DNA of 5,977 bases from Acidobacteriota bacterium (lineage in GTDB: Bacteria; Acidobacteriota; Thermoanaerobaculia; Multivoradales; JAHEKO01). This document shows, in pieces, positions 1-5,977 of this stretch (positions are counted from its first letter, which is position 1; each line of letters begins with the position of its first letter). A program made the position numbers and the translations under genes. The DNA lies in assembly GCA_024638355.1 (NCBI GenBank), contig JAHEKO010000122.1, positions 1 to 5,977 on the forward strand. Direction: 5' to 3'. Below the pieces are notes generated by a model. It saw only the letters and a list, made by a program, of their open reading frames with translations. It was not told the origin of the DNA and searched no databases.

Positions 1-1697
1 CGAGCCCGGAACACCCGCGCCGGCAGCTCCGAGCCGATGCTCGTGTTGCGGCGGATGATCCGCGACAGGCTCTGCCGCTCGACCAGCTCGACCAGCTCGG
101 ACGGCAGGTAGCGCTGGTACCAGAAGCGATCGCCGGCGCGCAGGCGCTGGAACTGGTCGATCAGGATGGTCCTGAAGGTCTCGCCCAGCATGGCCCCGGG
201 CACGTGGCGCTCCGCCAGGCCGGCGACCCAGAGATCGATGTCGTCGACGGTGCCGTAGGCTTCGCGCAGGCCGGCCTGAACGGCGGGATCGGGGTGGATG
301 TCGGCGAACGTCGTGGCCGGCGCGAGACCGAGGGCCGCGCGCACCACGTTGTAACTCGGCAGGCCGTGATCGCGGCCGCGCTGCAGGTTGAGCGAGGCGA
401 GGTCGAAGCCGCCTTCGCCCGGCCGGCCGAACAGGAAGTTGCGAACGTCGTCGACCACGACGTTGTCGATCTCCTGGGCTCGGTGTGCCGCGAAGCCGCG
501 GAGGAGGGAATCGATGCCGTGGCGCTCGATCTCCTCGGGGCGGAAGAACGCCTCTGCGAGCGTGAGGTGGCCGCCCTCGGCCACCCGGCCGTCGGCGTCG
601 AGACGCAGCAGTCGCGACGAGAGCATGCTGTGGCCGAAGCGGTAGGCGGCCGTCGCGAAGACATTGGAGAGCCCGGGGTCGACCCGTCGCCGGTACCGCG
701 CGCTCCGGCCGAGAGCTTTTCTGCCCAGGAGGATCGGCAGATACTCGCGGTAGGTGATCGCCTGGATCTCGGCCGCGACCATGGCGCGAGCGAGCTGATA
801 GATCGTCTCGCCGTCGAGCGTGGGGTCGCTGTCGCGAAAGACGCCAGCCCAGTGGTTGTGTTCACGCACGAACAGGGTGTGGATCGCCAGGAGACCGACC
901 TGTTCGTTGGCGCGGAAGTCTCCAGCGAGGAAGTAGCGCGGGTCGTCGGACGGGGCGTTCGGCAGGCGGGCGGAGTTGTACGGCAGGAGGTCGCCGGCGC
1001 TCGTCTTCAGGCGGCCGGTGCCGTCCAGCGTGCGCAGCGCCGTGGCCCGCTCGCGGTCCGATCCGTAGACGTTCGAGGCGTCGATGAAGGCGGTGATCGC
1101 GTTCACCTGCTGGCGCGCGCCGCGCCGCATCCGGTAGCTCGAGCGCTCGAACGCGATTCGAGCCGAGCCGGTGCCGTCCGGATCGAACCAGGGGTCGCCG
1201 AGCGGCACCTCGATGTCGAAGGGCTCGGCCGGCTCGGCCAGCGGCGTGAGCGCGATGTCGTGATCGACGAACTGGCCCCAGAGCCAGAGGAAGTCGGAGG
1301 CGCGGCGCGCGTTCGGCTGTTCCTGCTCGCCGGCCGCGCACAGGTTGCTGATGAACCGCGGACCGGGCCGCGAGCCGCCCGAGGGCGCGTGCCGGCCGTC
1401 GCCGTACACCGCCGGCACCAGGCGCCGGAAGGTCTGTCCCGCCGCGCCCCACTCCGGATGCCGGCCGTTGTTGCCCTTGCCCGTGATGGTGCGAAACTCG
1501 TGCGGAAAGCGGGCCGGTCGACGGGGCCCGCGGGCGGCTCGGGCTTGCTCGCCGTCCGGGGCGACTTTCATACGGGCATGGTCGGAGAGCGTCCGCTCTC
1601 TGTCACCCGCCGCGGCGTCTCGCTGACCATGAGAGGCGGACGCCGCCAGAGCCAGGGTCGCGATCGCGACCGAGACCCGCAAGACCGAACCGGTCAC
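1..1697 (-). CDS. Secreted animal-type haem peroxidase (An_peroxidase family), 3' end cut by window
   Basis: This gene encodes an exported haem peroxidase of the peroxidase-cyclooxygenase superfamily, which uses H2O2 to oxidise small molecules or halides; the substrate here is unknown. The frame is open from the GTG at 1697 to the window edge (565 residues). Residues 1-21 form a signal peptide: Arg7, a hydrophobic core rich in Ala/Leu/Val, and an A-S-A cleavage site at 19-21. By comparison with myeloperoxidase the active-site set is complete: WGQFVDHDI with Gln142, Asp145 (haem ester), distal His146 and Asp147 (calcium); the calcium loop TAFIDAS (Thr202, Phe204, Asp206, Ser208); catalytic Arg262 and Glu265 (second haem ester) in FRANEQ, followed by REHNHWA; proximal His356 in YRFGHSML; and Asn437 in LNLQRGRDHGLPSYN. 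The position after Glu265 is Gln, not the Met of myeloperoxidase. The visible part ends after NTSIGSELPARVF, which is near the C-terminus of the family, so little is probably missing. GTG is chosen because of its Shine-Dalgarno and signal peptide; the ATG at 1571 would lose both. Confidence 0.95.
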   Translation of the reverse strand, partial: MTGSVLRVSVAIATLALAASASHGQRDAAAGDRERTLSDHARMKVAPDGEQARAARGPRRPARFPHEFRTITGKGNNGRHPEWGAAGQTFRRLVPAVYGDGRHAPSGGSRPGPRFISNLCAAGEQEQPNARRASDFLWLWGQFVDHDIALTPLAEPAEPFDIEVPLGDPWFDPDGTGSARIAFERSSYRMRRGARQQVNAITAFIDASNVYGSDRERATALRTLDGTGRLKTSAGDLLPYNSARLPNAPSDDPRYFLAGDFRANEQVGLLAIHTLFVREHNHWAGVFRDSDPTLDGETIYQLARAMVAAEIQAITYREYLPILLGRKALGRSARYRRRVDPGLSNVFATAAYRFGHSMLSSRLLRLDADGRVAEGGHLTLAEAFFRPEEIERHGIDSLLRGFAAHRAQEIDNVVVDDVRNFLFGRPGEGGFDLASLNLQRGRDHGLPSYNVVRAALGLAPATTFADIHPDPAVQAGLREAYGTVDDIDLWVAGLAERHVPGAMLGETFRTILIDQFQRLRAGDRFWYQRYLPSELVELVERQSLSRIIRRNTSIGSELPARVFRA

Positions 1698-1702
1698 CGT
1701 CT

Positions 1703-1707
1703 CCTCC
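1703..1707 (-). promoter_or_regulatory. Ribosome binding site of the peroxidase gene
   Basis: The minus strand reads GGGGAGGAG just before ACG-GTG. The GGAGG core lies 5 nt from the GTG at 1697. This strong Shine-Dalgarno decides the GTG start, which in turn supplies the signal peptide. It is the only clear Shine-Dalgarno at correct spacing in the window. Confidence 0.8.
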
Positions 1708-1780
1708 CCGGAAAGCTGCCGACACCTACGGCGCCGGCCGGTACCGATCTGCTTGGGTCTCGCCGCACGGTGCCTTGATC

Positions 1781-1808
1781 TTGACACCGAATCGCCAGGA
1801 AGCGTCAA
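1781..1808 (+). promoter_or_regulatory. TTGACA hexamer and TTGAC/GTCAA inverted repeat in the divergent region
   Basis: A perfect -35-like TTGACA lies at 1781-1786 on the plus strand. GTCAA follows at 1804-1808, so TTGAC is also present on the minus strand, giving a 5-bp inverted repeat with an 18-bp spacer. At normal spacing from TTGACA there is only a poor -10 (GTCAAT, 1804-1809). It could be a weak promoter for the sigma-kinase operon about 170-195 nt downstream, or an operator between the divergent genes. The short arms could also be chance. Confidence 0.25.
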
Positions 1809-1810
1809 TC

Positions 1811-1819
1811 CTTATAGCA
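1811..1819 (-). promoter_or_regulatory. Candidate extended -10 promoter element for the peroxidase gene
   Basis: The minus strand reads TGCTATAAG, matching an extended -10 (TG-N-TATAAT) at five of the six hexamer positions. It lies about 115 nt upstream of the peroxidase GTG and just downstream of the toxin remnant's stop codon. No good -35 hexamer is found 16-18 bp upstream, which extended -10 promoters can tolerate. The AT-rich patch stands out in a GC-rich region. This is inferred from sequence alone; the organism's housekeeping promoter preferences are unknown. Confidence 0.3.
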
Positions 1820-1824
1820 ACCCT

Positions 1825-1977
1825 TCAATACGCTGAGCCCCGATGGGCGGCCGCGATCAAGAAGACGGTCCGCTCGTCTTCGTCGATCTCGTACAAGAAG
1901 CGCCAGGAGCCGATGCGGTATGTCGGGGCTCGAAGCCCCCGAGACTTGGTATTGCTAGCATTCCCAGCTCGGACCAT
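1825..1977 (-). pseudogene. C-terminal remnant of a RelE/ParE-family toxin gene
   Basis: A 50-codon minus-strand frame from the ATG at 1977 to TGA at 1825-1827 ends with a stretch typical of the C-terminal half of RelE/ParE type II toxins. RGLRAPTYRIG is followed by SWRFLYEIDEDERTVFLIA, then the terminal HRGSAY and stop (HRxxxY). Members of this family usually have 85-100 residues; only about the last 38 (1825-1941) are family-like. The N-terminal helices and first strand are absent. Residues before RGLRAP (MVRAGNASNTKS) do not look like the family, and upstream DNA on this strand is the sigma-factor gene, with no antitoxin. It is therefore read as a 5'-truncated relic, with the breakpoint near 1941-1976. 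A two-residue deletion after YRI compared with the common YRIRVGDWR pattern is also possible. An intact short toxin is unlikely. Recognition rests on motif pattern without an alignment. Confidence 0.7.
1925..1939. other. GC-rich perfect hairpin upstream of the sigma-factor start
   Basis: GGGGCT-CGA-AGCCCC forms a perfect 6-bp stem with a 3-nt loop, and the stem can be extended past a bulged C (1940). It lies 37 nt before the sigma-factor ATG and inside the toxin remnant. There is no T-run on either side, so it is not an intrinsic terminator. It could be a protein-binding palindrome, a structure in the sigma-factor 5' leader, or an incidental result of the remnant's coding sequence. Confidence 0.3.
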
Positions 1978-2529
1978 GCCGACCGAAATCACTCAGATGC
2001 TCCAAGCAGTTCGCGACGGCGACGAGGCGGCGCTGGCGCGGCTCTATGGCCTCGTGTACGACGAGCTGCGGCGGCTGGCGCAGCGCCAGTTGAATCGCTT
2101 GCGCGGCGGTACGCTGCAGACCACCGAGGTGGTGCACGAGGCCTACCTGCGGCTGTGCGATCGGACGCCGCTGGGCGTGAGCGACCGGGTGCACTTCTAC
2201 GCGATCTCGGCGCGGGCGATGCGGCAGGTGCTGATCGACCGCTTCCGCAGCCGGCGCGCGGCAAAGCGTGGGGGGAACGAGCGGCCCATCAGCCTCGAGG
2301 AGGGCCAGGTGCCGGTCGAGGACCGTGGGCAGACGCTGCTCGATCTGGACGAGGCCCTGGAGCGGCTGGCCAAGCTCAATCCGCGATTGGCGCGGGTGGT
2401 TGAGCTGAAGTTCTTCGGCGGCATGACCGGAGAGGAGATCGGCACGGTGCTCGAGGTCAGCCCGCGTACGGTGCGCAGCGACTGGCGCAAGGCGAAGGCG
2501 TGGTTGTCGCAGGAGCTGGCGTCGGCGGG

Positions 2530-2533
<4 letters not shown>
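1976..2533 (+). CDS. ECF-type RNA polymerase sigma factor (kinase-linked Sigma70_ECF family)
   Basis: This is a 185-residue cytoplasmic sigma factor of the Sigma70_ECF/TIGR02999 type, which directs RNA polymerase to specific promoters. Region 2 spans about residues 10-95, including ELRRLAQRQL (30-39), the 2.2 segment LQTTEVVHEAYLRL (47-60) and RVHFYAISARAMRQVLIDRF (71-90). A linker rich in Arg, Gly and Glu follows (91-120). Region 4 is at about 124-181, with the helix-turn-helix around MTGEEIGTVLEVSPRTVRS (150-168). Thr49-Thr50 replace the acidic residues usual in region 2.2. The start at 1976 gives the family's usual N-terminus (MPTEITQMLQAVRDGDEAA). No good Shine-Dalgarno precedes it, so a leaderless or weakly initiated message is possible. 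The frame stays open upstream to 1775; ATG 1913, with AGGAG only 3 nt away, would add 21 residues that are unlike the family and lie antisense to the toxin remnant. The stop overlaps the kinase start. There is no anti-sigma gene nearby. Confidence 0.93.
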
Positions 2534-5709
<3,176 letters not shown>

Positions 5710-5711
5710 AG

Positions 5712-5977
5712 CTAGTCGGCTTTCCGGCGAGCAAGCTGCTCGAGAGCCGCACGGGCCTGGGCGGCTACCGCCAGGTCCCGATCCGACAAGGACATCTCGA
5801 GCAGATCGACGACCTCGTCATACTGCGCTCCAACCAGAGCGTGAGCGGCCAGCGCCTTCACCGCCTGAAGTCGATCCGCCGGGGCTCCGTTGGCCAGTCG
5901 CGCACGCCACACCTCGAGATCGCGCAGCTGCGCCGCCTCTCGGCGCGCTCGGGAGTCCGCTCCGTCTCGATCGGAGA
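5712..5977 (-). CDS. C-terminal part of an unidentified protein with a HEAT-like helical repeat
   Basis: A minus-strand frame is open from the window edge (5977) to the TAG at 5712-5714, showing the last 87 residues of a protein whose start is outside the window. The first part is charged and rich in Arg, Asp and Glu (SDRDGADSRARREAAQLRD). It is followed by an amphipathic helical region with Ala/Leu spacing typical of HEAT or ARM repeats (RLQAVKALAAHAL, then DEVVDLLEMSLSDRDLAVA, then AQARAALEQLARRKAD). HEAT-like repeats usually bind proteins; nothing visible gives a specific function. A GTG at 5912 could start a 66-residue protein, but the frame continues upstream in similar composition and has no Shine-Dalgarno there, so a longer partial gene is more likely. 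Its stop is 2 bp from the convergent kinase stop. Confidence 0.65.
   Translation of the reverse strand, partial: SDRDGADSRARREAAQLRDLEVWRARLANGAPADRLQAVKALAAHALVGAQYDEVVDLLEMSLSDRDLAVAAQARAALEQLARRKAD

Noticed and set aside
204..1778. Plus-strand open frame of 524 codons antisense to the peroxidase
   Set aside because: It mirrors the peroxidase gene, which has a complete signal peptide and active-site set. The antisense translation is rich in Arg/Ala/Gly/Val with no family motif, as expected for a GC-rich shadow frame.
1698..1824. Antitoxin gene partner for the toxin remnant
   Set aside because: Downstream of the remnant on the minus strand there is only the peroxidase leader, and upstream is the sigma gene. 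No short frame with antitoxin features was found.
1925..1943. Intrinsic terminator at the GGGGCT/AGCCCC hairpin
   Set aside because: No T-run follows on either strand, and the position before the sigma start does not suit a terminator for any visible intact gene.
1775..1975. Upstream extension of the sigma factor to 252 residues
   Set aside because: The added 67 residues do not resemble sigma factors and are the complement of the toxin remnant, so the frame is open only by chance.
2500..2529. GTG 2500 as kinase start
   Set aside because: It adds ten Gly/Val/Ala residues inside the end of the sigma gene. ATG 2530 gives the standard ATGA junction, and family similarity begins only at SPERW.

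Overview
The window is GC-rich, tightly packed DNA from a bacterium. A sigma factor of the serine/threonine-kinase-linked ECF type sits directly upstream of a transmembrane Pkn-type kinase with a long TPR tail, and a secreted animal-type haem peroxidase is nearby. This combination is typical of Acidobacteriota and is also seen in Planctomycetota, Gemmatimonadota and Myxococcota. I lean towards an Acidobacteriota-like genome because of the style of the kinase N-terminus, but this is an inference and no marker gene is present to settle it.

Layout. Positions 1-1697 (minus strand) hold most of a secreted haem peroxidase gene. Its GTG start, Shine-Dalgarno and signal peptide are visible and only its extreme 3' end is cut off by the window. 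Positions 1698-1975 are a 278-bp divergent intergenic region. It holds candidate promoter elements and, on the minus strand, the 3' end of a RelE/ParE-type toxin gene (1825-1977) whose N-terminal half and antitoxin partner are missing. Positions 1976-2533 (plus) encode an ECF sigma factor. Its stop overlaps the start of a 1059-residue kinase-TPR gene (2530-5709) in an ATGA junction. Two bases after the kinase stop, a minus-strand gene ends (5712-5977, partial) whose visible C-terminus resembles a HEAT-type helical repeat.

How the genes fit together. The sigma factor and kinase look like a translationally coupled signalling pair. The kinase has all its catalytic motifs, one membrane span and an external array of kinesin-light-chain-like 42-residue TPRs. 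The sigma factor has no anti-sigma gene beside it, and it carries Thr-Thr where ordinary ECF factors have acidic residues in region 2.2. This suggests control by threonine phosphorylation, as known for the EcfP/PknT pair of Vibrio. The divergently transcribed peroxidase is a possible but unproven target.

The kinase-sigma arrangement belongs to a known class, so the window is not an obviously new system. The most unusual items are the toxin remnant at the sigma-factor 5' end, the TT motif in region 2.2, and the 2-bp convergent junction.
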